A stretch of DNA of 47,052 nucleotides. Origin: an uncultured Fibrobacter sp. Lineage in GTDB: Bacteria > Fibrobacterota > Fibrobacteria > Fibrobacterales > Fibrobacteraceae. Position 1 is the stretch's first letter. Each line of letters starts with the position of its first letter. The translations under genes and the position numbers were made by a program. Positions 23,656-31,691 of this stretch are shown in pieces. The DNA lies in contig CALATK010000011.1 in assembly GCA_937891805.1 (NCBI GenBank), forward strand, positions 1-47,052. The letters run 5' to 3'. Below the pieces are notes generated by a model that did not search any database, was not told where the DNA came from, and saw only the letters and a list, made by a program, of their open reading frames with translations.

Positions 23656-26109
23656 TTATAAAGTCTTGGTGATGGCCAGTTCGTTCTTGTCGCCGTTCCT
23701 GCGGTAACACACGCTGTCCATAGTCTTTTTCACGATAAATATCCCGAGGCCTCCGATGTCCCTTTCTTCAAGAGGCAGGGTCACGTCAGGGTCCGCCTGC
23801 TTGATAGGATCGTAGGGCTTACCGTTGTCGATAAAGGTAAGCCTTGCCGAAAGCGTCGCCTTGCGGACTTCCACAATCAAAGTCACCTCGGTAGCTCCCG
23901 AGAACTTGACAATGTTACTGTAGATTTCGTCGATGGCGATATTGATTTGCATCTGGGACTTCATGGAACCTTCCATGGGAGCAAGAATCCCTTCCACAAA
24001 CGCCGTCAAGACATCCTGATTTTCAGGAATCACGTCCACAATTTTTTCGTAACGTTCCCAGGCGTCCTTCATCTGCATTTTCTTTGCACCGTCCATAGGA
24101 GTGAGGATATCCTGCACAAAGGACTTGAGAGCGCCCTTGTCGTTTTCGGCCACGTTCACCGTCTTTTCGTAGCGTTCCCATACGGGTTCGTCACTTCCGT
24201 TGAACTTAACAGCAAGCATGGTAATGTCATCGAACTGCGGAGCCTTCTGCACAAAGCCGTCCAGCTCCCTCTTGACCTGCGTGCACGTGTCAGAAGTGTT
24301 CTGCCGGCCACCCCTTTTCAAGGCATCCAGAAGCCTGTCGTTGCCAAACAGTTCATCCTTGTCGTTGGTCGCTTCGGTCACACCATCGGTATAGAGGAAC
24401 AGGGTATCGCCTTTCTTGAGGTCATAGGTCTGCTTGGTATATACGGTATCTTCCATGGCGGCCATGACCAGCTCAGACCTGCTGGGGATAAACTCCACCG
24501 AACCATCTTCGTGGCGAACCGCAGGAGGATTGTGTCCGGCAGAGGCAAACTCCACATGTCCCGTGCGCAAATCGATAATTCCCGCCCAGACCGTCACGAA
24601 CATCATCAGGTTGTTCCGCTTTGCCAGGGCATAGTTCGTCTTGTTAAAGGCATCCACTATAGACTTCAAGTTCTTTGACATGGTGCGGAGGATTATTCGA
24701 GCAACCATCATGAACAGAGCCGCAGCGACTCCCTTTCCGGAAACATCGCCCACCACCACGCAAAGATGGTCGTTGTCTATCTTGAAGAAATCGTAGAAAT
24801 CGCCTCCCACTTCCTTTGCGGGGCGCAAGAAGGGGGCTAGTTCATGGCGGTCGTCTTCGGAATTTTCGTCGCGCTCGGCTCCGGGCAGCATGGAAAGCTG
24901 GATGTTGCGGGCAAGGTCCAGTTCCCGCTCAATCCGTTTCATGTCCTTCTCTTTTTCGATATGCGCCTTGAGCGTAGAGAGCATGTTCGAGAACGCCGTT
25001 GCAAATTCCGCCACCTCGTCCCGGCCAGAAACCTTCGGAATATCCACATCGAAATTTCCACCGCCAAGTTTCTTTGCCGCAAAAACGAGCTCCTTGAGAG
25101 GCTTTGCCACTCTGAAAGAAATCAGCAAGATGATGACAAGGATAACGCCATAACCACCCAGGGCAAGTATCAAGAAAAGCTTGCGGGTGTCTCTCTGGTC
25201 TTGCAAAAACTTCTGGACGGGCCACACCACCATAAATGTCCAATTGTTGGAGTTGATTTTGGTGTAGTAAACGGCCGATTCCTCTCCGCCGGCCACCGTT
25301 CCCATAAACAGCCCGCTCAAATCCCTGTTTTTTCGGTCAAAGTCAACGGTGCTGTTGCCGCGGATTTCCTTGACCACTATTTCACGATTTCTTTTCCCTT
25401 GGGCAATGCTTTTAGGGTAAGCGACAGCCACATTATTTTCCGAGGTAATCAGGGCATAGCCCCCGTTGGAAACGGGAATCGTCGCGATTTCGTCTTTAAG
25501 GAACTCGATAGACATATCGACGGCCAGAACGCCCGCCAAAACGTCATCGCCATTTTTGTCCTTTTGGAAAATAGGGACGGTATAGACGGCAATGGGTTCG
25601 GGAACGAACTCACCGATAAAAGGTTCCTGCCAACGGCTGGTCCTGCCTTCCTTGGTGCTGGAATACCATTCCTTGTCCTGGTAATTGGCTCCCGTAACCA
25701 GGCGGATTTCGTTTTCGGTAAAGCGGGCAAGACGCATGAATTCGCCCTTGGGAGTTTCCGGTCCCATGCCAGGTTCATAGGCCAGCACCACAGCAACAAT
25801 CTGGGGAATCAGGTTACGGGCGTTGGTAAGGGAATGCAACAGGAAGGAATCCAAATCCGCCTTGGACATTCTCCTCTTGCCTAGGGTTTCTGCAATGTCA
25901 TCACCCACAAGTTTCCCTGAATTGAACAGCTTGTCAATGTAATTCACATTGGCCCGGCTGGTTTCCTCACCGTTTTCAATGGTAATCTTGTTCAGTATGT
26001 CCTGAGTCTTTTGGCCCATGATGGCAAAAATCAAGCCAAACACGACCGTAATAGCCGCCAAGATCATCATGGACTGCTTAAAGGCCAGCCCTCGGAAATT
26101 AAAACCCAT
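23656..26109 (-). CDS. Membrane sensor with Cache, HAMP, SpoIIE phosphatase and RsbW-like ATPase domains
   Basis: The ATG at 26109 follows AAGAGG with a 7-base gap. A TTG at 26154 is less likely. The 817-residue protein has TM1 (about 10-32), an extracytoplasmic Cache-like sensor with SRWQEPFIGEFVPEP and VLAGVLAVDMS, TM2 (about 312-333) and a HAMP region. A PP2C-type SpoIIE phosphatase follows from about 400 to 635 (GGDFYDFFKIDNDHLCVVVG, DVSGKG, YTDGVTEATND). A C-terminal HATPase_c kinase of the anti-sigma type carries INIAIDEIYSNIVKFS and ERDIGGLGIFIVKKTMD. Between them a 40-residue stretch is tandemly duplicated (24061-24180 and 23941-24060). One chain thus seems able both to dephosphorylate and to phosphorylate a STAS partner. 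Confidence 0.92.
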   Translation of the reverse strand: MGFNFRGLAFKQSMMILAAITVVFGLIFAIMGQKTQDILNKITIENGEETSRANVNYIDKLFNSGKLVGDDIAETLGKRRMSKADLDSFLLHSLTNARNLIPQIVAVVLAYEPGMGPETPKGEFMRLARFTENEIRLVTGANYQDKEWYSSTKEGRTSRWQEPFIGEFVPEPIAVYTVPIFQKDKNGDDVLAGVLAVDMSIEFLKDEIATIPVSNGGYALITSENNVAVAYPKSIAQGKRNREIVVKEIRGNSTVDFDRKNRDLSGLFMGTVAGGEESAVYYTKINSNNWTFMVVWPVQKFLQDQRDTRKLFLILALGGYGVILVIILLISFRVAKPLKELVFAAKKLGGGNFDVDIPKVSGRDEVAEFATAFSNMLSTLKAHIEKEKDMKRIERELDLARNIQLSMLPGAERDENSEDDRHELAPFLRPAKEVGGDFYDFFKIDNDHLCVVVGDVSGKGVAAALFMMVARIILRTMSKNLKSIVDAFNKTNYALAKRNNLMMFVTVWAGIIDLRTGHVEFASAGHNPPAVRHEDGSVEFIPSRSELVMAAMEDTVYTKQTYDLKKGDTLFLYTDGVTEATNDKDELFGNDRLLDALKRGGRQNTSDTCTQVKRELDGFVQKAPQFDDITMLAVKFNGSDEPVWERYEKTVNVAENDKGALKSFVQDILTPMDGAKKMQMKDAWERYEKIVDVIPENQDVLTAFVEGILAPMEGSMKSQMQINIAIDEIYSNIVKFSGATEVTLIVEVRKATLSARLTFIDNGKPYDPIKQADPDVTLPLEERDIGGLGIFIVKKTMDSVCYRRNGDKNELAITKTL

Positions 26110-26203
26110 AAAGAACCTCTTATTATCTACAGATAGGTTAAGGTCATTGGTCAAAATGTATATAAATCACGTCCAAAGTAAATGGACTGGTCGGGCAAAA
26201 CCC

Positions 26204-26908
26204 CTAAAAAAGAAGCCACCCCGTAGGGAGTACTGTCACGGGAACAATCCGCCGGACAGTCTGGCCGTCGCTGCCGACCACTACCCCCATCCCGGTCAAA
26301 AAATTCATCCAACGCTGGGGCGTAAATTTAAGACCGCAAAAGTGCGTAAGGCAGGGCACCACCCAGGCGTCGTGGGTCACGAACACGTTAACGCGGGCAT
26401 GCCCCTTTTCAAGCATCATGGAAAGCATCTCCTCGGAGCGTTCCGCCAGGGGGTAAAAAGGAGCATCTGCGTCTTGCGTTTCCGTCACTTCAGCATCGCG
26501 AGAATTTGCCGTCAACCACTCACAGATACCCTCGTAAAACCCTGCCCGCAACACAGCCTCATAGGCGGCATAATTTTGAACAAAGTATTCCGCCAGGCAG
26601 TCCAGCTTTTCCACCTCGGGGTTCTTGACACCGCAACCCTTGCCGATAAACTCGGCCGTTTCCACACAACGCCCCACAGGGCTAGAGAAAAAGCACACAT
26701 CGGCAGGCGATTTGCCACTAGCAGAGACAACCCGGCCCAAGGCAAAAGCCTGCTCCCGCCCACACTCCGTCAGCCTCACGTGGGCGCCATAATCCGGATC
26801 CTTTGGCGTGATATGGTTCCGTTCACCGTGCCGCACCAGCAAGCAAACCCGCTCGTCGGGAGCGAGAGATTCAAAGAAGGCCTGGGCACTTACAAAATCG
26901 TTTGTCAT
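26204..26908 (-). CDS. Histidine phosphatase family protein
   Basis: This 234-residue cytoplasmic protein of the phosphoglycerate-mutase-like histidine phosphatase superfamily has the catalytic LLVRHGER motif (phosphohistidine His27) and the partner segment FVTHDAWVVP. Other family features are TECGREQAFALG and SSPVGRCVETAEFI. The substrate cannot be named from sequence. It starts 4 bp after the PAP2 gene stop, so the two are probably co-transcribed. Confidence 0.88.
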   Translation of the reverse strand: MTNDFVSAQAFFESLAPDERVCLLVRHGERNHITPKDPDYGAHVRLTECGREQAFALGRVVSASGKSPADVCFFSSPVGRCVETAEFIGKGCGVKNPEVEKLDCLAEYFVQNYAAYEAVLRAGFYEGICEWLTANSRDAEVTETQDADAPFYPLAERSEEMLSMMLEKGHARVNVFVTHDAWVVPCLTHFCGLKFTPQRWMNFLTGMGVVVGSDGQTVRRIVPVTVLPTGWLLF

Positions 26909-26912
26909 CGGC

Positions 26913-27443
26913 TTAGAAAATCATTATCCACAGCAAGTGGCCAAGTACAAAGCTCACGATACCCAGCACAAAGCCGCACAGAATGTCGGTGAGCCAGTGC
27001 ACCCCAAAGTACACCCGCAAGAGTCCCCAGGTCAAGGGCAAAATCAGCATAACCCAGCCGTACCGGGGCACGCCGTAAAAGACGGCACTGGCCACTGCCA
27101 AGTTGTTCATGGTGTGGCCCGAGGGAAAGCTGTACTTGTCCAGGGGCGGCACTTCCGCCTTGATTTGCGGGTTTGCGGCAAAGGGGCGAGGCCGCTTGGT
27201 GTTCAGCTTTACCACCTCGTAAATAATGAGGCTTACCGCCAGAGCCATCAGGGCCTGCCACAAAATGGGCAAAAACTTCTCCCAACCCACCATCACGAGA
27301 ACGAACAGCGCAAAAGCGCCCCAGATGTAGCCGTCACCAAGCCGCACATAAAAACGGAGCCGGTCGTTTACCTTCTCCGAGAAATGCCGGTTGGTCCAGT
27401 AGACCGACACCCGGTTATCAAACTCTGCGATTTTCTTGAACAT
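26913..27443 (-). CDS. PAP2 superfamily phosphatase
   Basis: This 176-residue integral membrane protein carries the three phosphatidic acid phosphatase motifs: KLNTKRPRP, FPSGHTMNN, and RVYFGVHWLTDIL with the catalytic His. Enzymes of this kind dephosphorylate lipid phosphates or undecaprenyl pyrophosphate at the membrane. The exact substrate is open. The length suits the short, single-domain bacterial members. It begins a two-gene unit with the histidine phosphatase. Confidence 0.92.
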   Translation of the reverse strand: MFKKIAEFDNRVSVYWTNRHFSEKVNDRLRFYVRLGDGYIWGAFALFVLVMVGWEKFLPILWQALMALAVSLIIYEVVKLNTKRPRPFAANPQIKAEVPPLDKYSFPSGHTMNNLAVASAVFYGVPRYGWVMLILPLTWGLLRVYFGVHWLTDILCGFVLGIVSFVLGHLLWIMIF

Positions 27444-27525
27444 CGCCTTGAATTTAGTTTTTTTCGCACCCCAAAAGCCAACGCCAAACCAAAATGCTAT
27501 TATTCCTGATGCAAATTAAAAATCC

Positions 27526-27571
27526 GGTCTAGATTCTTCGACTTCGTCCTACGGACTCCGCTCAGGATGAC
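27526..27571 (+). repeat. Dispersed intergenic repeat, copy 2
   Basis: This is the same element as 20450-20497, with GGTCTAGATTCTTCGACTTC at the left and CTCCGCTCAGGATGAC at the right. The inner hairpin is TCCTACGGA. It runs directly into the heptad array at 27574. Confidence 0.7.
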
Positions 27572-27573
27572 GT

Positions 27574-27608
27574 CCCTAGCCCCTAGGCCCTAAATCCTAA
27601 CCCCTAAG
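27574..27608. repeat. Heptad-period array upstream of acetate kinase
   Basis: Units in phase are CCCTAGC, CCCTAGG, CCCTAAA, TCCTAAC and CCCTAAG. It ends 5 bases before the ackA ATG and occupies the place where a ribosome binding site should be. Confidence 0.75.
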
Positions 27609-27613
27609 TAACT

Positions 27614-28784
27614 ATGCGCGTACTCGTTCTTAATTGCGGCAGTTCCTCGGTCAAGTTCGCCGTTATCGACACCCAGACCAAAGAATCCATCTCCAGCGGC
27701 CTCGTCGAAAACATCGGCGTGAATGGCCACGTCAAGGCCAAGGGCCCGGTCGGCAACATCGACTTCAATTTCGACTGCCCCACGCACGCCGAAGCCGTTG
27801 CCGAAGTGCAGAAGTTCCTCGCCGAACAGAAGCTCACCGACACGATTGAAGCCATCGGCCACCGTGTGGTGCACGGCGGCAAGTACGTCAAGAGCGAGCG
27901 CGTCACGCAGGAAGTCATCGACTACATCCGCAGCATCACGCTGTTCGCCCCGCTCCACGAACCCGCACACGCCACCGGCATGGAATGCGCCACCAAGTTC
28001 TTCCCGGGCCTCCCGCAGGTCGCCGTGTTCGACACCGCCTTCCACCAGACCATGCCGCGCAAGGCCTACCTCTACGGCATTCCCTACAAGTTCTACGAAG
28101 AAGACAAGATCCGCCGCTACGGCGCACACGGCACGAGCCACCGCTTCGTGACCGGCGAAGCCGCCAAGATTCTCGGCAAAAAGCCGGAAGACTGCTGCTT
28201 CATCACGGCCCACCTCGGTAACGGTTCCAGCTGCTCTGCCATCCTGAACGGCCAGTGCGTTGATACCACCATGGGCTTCACCCCGCTGGAAGGCCTCATC
28301 ATGGGCACCCGCTCCGGCTCCCTTGACCCGGCCATCCTCTTCTTCATCAGCAAGAAGTACGGTTACGATATCGACCGCCTCGACAAGCGTAAACAAGGAA
28401 TCGGGCCTCCTCGGTCTCTCCGGACTCTCTAACGACATGCGCACCCTGACGCAGGCCGCAAGCGAAGGCCACGTGGGTGCACAGATCGCCCTCGAAACCT
28501 TCGCCTACAGGCTCACCCGCGAAATCGGCGGCATCGCCATGGCACTCCCGCGCATCGACGCGCTGGTGTTCACCGGCGGTATCGGCGAGAACAGCAAGCT
28601 TGTCCGCAAGATGGCCATGGACAACCTGAAAATTCTCGGCTACCAGATCGACGAAGCCCGCAACGAAAAGAACGGCAAGGAATCCGGCCACATCATCAGC
28701 AAGGACGGCACCCCGACCGCAATGGTCGTTGCGACGAACGAAGAACTGCTCATTGCGCTCGACACCGAAGCGCTGGTGAAATAA
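27614..28784 (+). pseudogene. ackA: Acetate kinase gene interrupted by a frameshift
   Basis: Acetate kinase makes ATP from acetyl phosphate in fermentation. The first frame (27614-28432) begins MRVLVLNCGSSSVKFAVIDT and holds GHRVVHGG, HGTSHRFVTGEAA, HLGNGSSCSAI and MGTRSGSLDPAI. The remainder continues in another frame to 28784 with NKESGLLGLSGLSNDMRTL and FTGGIGENSKLVR. The switch falls at about 28388, in GACAAGCGTAAACAAGG. Adding two bases (for example making AAGCTGGTAAAC) restores DKLVNKESGLLGL and a protein of about 390 residues, the normal length. No other damage is visible, so a sequencing error or very recent mutation is likely. No ribosome binding site is visible before the ATG. Confidence 0.93.
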
Positions 28785-28785
28785 G

Positions 28786-28820
28786 TTAGGAATTCGGAGT
28801 TCGGAATTCAGATTTGATTT
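28786..28820. repeat. Heptad-period array after acetate kinase
   Basis: Units in phase are TTAGGAA, TTCGGAG, TTCGGAA, TTCAGAT and TTGATTT, starting one base after the ackA stop. The following CCGAACTGAA is complementary in sense to the array. Confidence 0.7.
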
Positions 28821-28851
28821 CCGAACTGAATTTTCAATATTTATACAATTA

Positions 28852-28880
28852 AATGCTCCGCTTTAGCGGAGCATTCTTTG
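28852..28880. terminator. Bidirectional terminator between ackA and the cadherin-like gene
   Basis: AATGCTCCGC/GCGGAGCATT forms a 10-bp stem with a short loop. T-rich sequence follows on both strands. It sits between two heptad arrays. Confidence 0.8.
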
Positions 28881-28885
28881 TTAAT

Positions 28886-28934
28886 CCTGAATTTTTAATT
28901 CCGAATTCTGACTTCTGAAATCTGAACTATTTAA
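28886..28934. repeat. Heptad-period array opposed to the one at 28786
   Basis: Units in phase are CCTGAAT, TTTTAAT, TCCGAAT, TCTGACT, TCTGAAA, TCTGAAC and TATTTAA. The dominant unit TCYGAAT is the reverse complement of the TTCGGA-type unit on the other side of the terminator. The array contains the TAG stop of the minus-strand gene (28927-28929). Confidence 0.7.
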
Positions 28935-31611
28935 TCGTCCAGGTCTGCTTGTTCACTTGCAGGATCTTTCTGCCTTGCACCTGAGCGGCGGCGTTACGCA
29001 CGTCGGCTTCGCTGACCGGGAGCTTGGCCTTCCACATTACGCGGCCCTGCATATCGAACAGCGCCACAGCACCGCGACTAGCTTGAATTGCCCCCTGCCA
29101 ATTGGCCTTCGGGGTTGCAATCAGCGGAACAATCCCGGCCGGAGGAGCGTCCTTTGCAAACACGGCAAAGGAAATCGAGGCATTCAACGAAGCATCAGAT
29201 GCAACGACCTTTATAGACAGCATTTTACCCGGTTCAAGTACAACACCATCCAGTGAAGACAATACCAGATTATCTCCATCTATAGTCCACGAAATGTACG
29301 TATCGGATGCACTTACCGCATACACCTCGTAATGGAGTTCGTCGCCATCAGGGTCCGAAATCCACTGTTTGAGGTCAAAGGCCTTGGTAAAGACAGGCTC
29401 CGTTCCTACATATAGCGAATCGTAGTATTTTGCAAGAACAGGCTTGTCGTTCACGCAGGTAATCTTCGCTGGTATTGCAAGTTCGGTCTTCGCCCCCTTG
29501 GTGTCCGCGGCAATCACAATGACTTGGGCATCACCGCAGGCATCCTTGACAGACTTGATTTGCAACATTCCGTTCACCATGGTCGGGGCAAGCAGGCTAT
29601 CGTCAGTCCGAACAGAGAACACCAGATTGGCATCTTCATCATCTTCAAACCAGCTCTTTATTTCGGCTGCAGTATACCTCTTGATACTAGTAAAATCCTC
29701 CGTCAAAGAGCTAAGAAGGTTTCCAACGGTGTCAGCAACGCCGGCAACAATCTGGGGCGGCAGATTCTTGTGAGCAACCGTCAGCGTAACAGTGGCCAGT
29801 TCAGACTCAACTCCTTCGGCATTCACGATATAGTAGGTAAACGAATCAGAGCCTTCCTCCTTGCCCGCAGCATAGGTAAACGAACCGTCTTCGGCAAGTG
29901 TCACCTTGCCCTTGCTGGCTTCTGCCACCAAATAGGCCTTGAGAGTTGTCTTTCCGTCGGGGTTCACGTCGTTTGCAAGAACGCCCTTGCTAGCGGCAAT
30001 CTTGTTCACGGAATCCTGCACCACGGTATAGGCGTCATTGAAAGCCACAGGTGGATCTACCACGGAGTTCACCTTTACAAAGAACCACACACTTGCGGTA
30101 TCGCCATTGTCAGCTGCAAACAGTGTCACCTTGGCAACGCCATTTGAATCTTCTACAGCATCCACCATAATCAGGTAGTTTCCGTTGTATTCTCCGGCAT
30201 CAACACTCACAACCCCGCTAGACATCGCCTTCACTTGCAACGACGCTGCAGTCACGTCCGGGTCGCTAAAGACAACATCGGTAGTGGAAATCTTGACCGT
30301 AAACGAACTGAAGTCTTCATCCACTTCCACCGTATCTTTCATCAGTTCGTATTCGTCCGAACCTATCTTGAATGTCGGATTAACCACTTCCACCTGGATG
30401 GGGTCATCTACATTCGTAACGGAAATAGTTACCGTAGCCACGTTACTCGTTTTGACTCCGTAGCTGTCATCTCCATCACGGGGCAATTCCTTCAACTGGT
30501 ACGTAAAAGCGTCTTCGCCAAAGAAATCCTTTGCCGGGGTATAGGTAAATCCCCCATTTTCTACGTCAAAATCCAGGGTTCCGTGACTAACCGACGTAAC
30601 GAGTTCTGGCACATACTTGTCGCCATCGGCATCGTCATCATTTACCGTCACGAAATTCCTGAAATCGACGGTCAAGGTCTTTTCTTCCTGGGTCGTGTAG
30701 CTGTCATTTACGGCCACCGGAGCATTTTCTCCGTCAACCGTAGTTACATCCAGTTCATAGACAGCAGTCTTGTTGGTCGGATCTTTCGCCGTAACAGTCA
30801 CCCTGGCACCACCCTTAGGATTAGGGCCTGTTTTCAGATTCAGCACATGAGTGGTATTGTACTGGTCATCGGCAAGTACCACGTCACCCGCATTCTCCGC
30901 CAGAATCGACACCGTGTAGGTAAGGGCCTCGCCATCGGGGTCCACAAAAATTTCCGTCAAGTCCAGAGAATGTACGTTCCCCTCGTTCAAGGTCACAGAA
31001 CCAGGGCTTTCGACACCTTCTACCAGAACAGGGGCAAAGGTTTCACATTCATTGCCAAGGATAAAACTTTTCAACTGGAAAGTGGTAGAATTGACCGAGG
31101 CCGTCGCATGAGTGTTCTTGAAACTAAATTGAACCCCTGACTGCCGATTGACGTTCCAAGAAACAGCGGTTGATTTCCACCCCTGCTTAAGACTGCTAAA
31201 GGCAACAAAGGTCTTCACAAAACCGCTTGTCTTCGCGAGTTCTGCACCATAATAGTTATCGTCCGTAATGGTGGTCTGCTTAAAATCTACACGTAGCGGA
31301 GCGGTCGCACTATATGTCAGGCACACACCAGAATAGCCTGCAAGGGTCGTGTGTGCGTCTTTCGCCTGTTCCCAGGCAAAACCCAAGCCGGCCCCATTGC
31401 TCGCATTGCCGGCCTTGGCCGTCATTATGGCTACCTTGACATTCTCTGCGGTGGTAGAAGTGTCAATGGAAGCCCCCGTACCGTACGTATAATCATACCA
31501 GTACGCCGGAGCCTTTTCACCGGGACCGTCTTCAGTCCAGACCGTAGTTGCGGCAGAAACGGTAGAAACCAGAGCGCATAGCGCGCCAAACGAAATCATC
31601 TTTTTTATCAT
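28927..31611 (-). CDS. Secreted multi-domain protein: N-terminal CBM-like module, cadherin-like/Ig repeats, T9SS-like tail
   Basis: The ATG at 31611 follows AGAGG and opens a signal peptide (MIKKMISFGALCALVSTVSA). The 894-residue protein has an N-terminal ~180-residue beta-rich module (TVWTEDGPGEKAPAYWYDYT ... FQLKSFILGNEC) like the carbohydrate-binding or CIA30-type modules of fibrolytic bacteria. Tandem cadherin-like/Tandem-95 repeats follow, with DPDGEALTYTVSI, NDDDADGDKYVPELVTSV, DVNPDGKTTL and GSFTYAAGKEEGSDSFTYYI. The tail (ALFDMQGRVMWKAKLPV, ILQVNKQTWTIK) resembles the T9SS-type sorting domain of its neighbours. A surface polysaccharide-binding role is inferred. A perfect TGTGA-N6-TCACA palindrome lies 54 bp upstream of the ATG. 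Confidence 0.87.
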   Translation of the reverse strand: MIKKMISFGALCALVSTVSAATTVWTEDGPGEKAPAYWYDYTYGTGASIDTSTTAENVKVAIMTAKAGNASNGAGLGFAWEQAKDAHTTLAGYSGVCLTYSATAPLRVDFKQTTITDDNYYGAELAKTSGFVKTFVAFSSLKQGWKSTAVSWNVNRQSGVQFSFKNTHATASVNSTTFQLKSFILGNECETFAPVLVEGVESPGSVTLNEGNVHSLDLTEIFVDPDGEALTYTVSILAENAGDVVLADDQYNTTHVLNLKTGPNPKGGARVTVTAKDPTNKTAVYELDVTTVDGENAPVAVNDSYTTQEEKTLTVDFRNFVTVNDDDADGDKYVPELVTSVSHGTLDFDVENGGFTYTPAKDFFGEDAFTYQLKELPRDGDDSYGVKTSNVATVTISVTNVDDPIQVEVVNPTFKIGSDEYELMKDTVEVDEDFSSFTVKISTTDVVFSDPDVTAASLQVKAMSSGVVSVDAGEYNGNYLIMVDAVEDSNGVAKVTLFAADNGDTASVWFFVKVNSVVDPPVAFNDAYTVVQDSVNKIAASKGVLANDVNPDGKTTLKAYLVAEASKGKVTLAEDGSFTYAAGKEEGSDSFTYYIVNAEGVESELATVTLTVAHKNLPPQIVAGVADTVGNLLSSLTEDFTSIKRYTAAEIKSWFEDDEDANLVFSVRTDDSLLAPTMVNGMLQIKSVKDACGDAQVIVIAADTKGAKTELAIPAKITCVNDKPVLAKYYDSLYVGTEPVFTKAFDLKQWISDPDGDELHYEVYAVSASDTYISWTIDGDNLVLSSLDGVVLEPGKMLSIKVVASDASLNASISFAVFAKDAPPAGIVPLIATPKANWQGAIQASRGAVALFDMQGRVMWKAKLPVSEADVRNAAAQVQGRKILQVNKQTWTIK

Positions 31612-31664
31612 ATTTGACCTCTTATGATTTCCCATCTGGCCAAAATGTAATAAAAAAATACGAT

Positions 31665-31680
31665 TGTGATTTAAATCACA
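31665..31680. promoter_or_regulatory. Perfect CRP-type operator palindrome
   Basis: TGTGATTTAAATCACA is a perfect 16-bp palindrome and matches the TGTGA-N6-TCACA consensus of CRP/FNR-family cAMP receptor proteins. It lies upstream of the secreted cadherin-like gene, with a possible -10 (TACATT, minus strand, 31649-31644) downstream of it. No CRP homologue is in the window. Confidence 0.6.
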
Positions 31681-31691
31681 GGCTCGCCCGA

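Noticed and set aside
26110..26154. Upstream TTG start for the SpoIIE/ATPase gene
   Set aside because: The ATG at 26109 has a good ribosome binding site and places the first membrane helix near the N-terminus.
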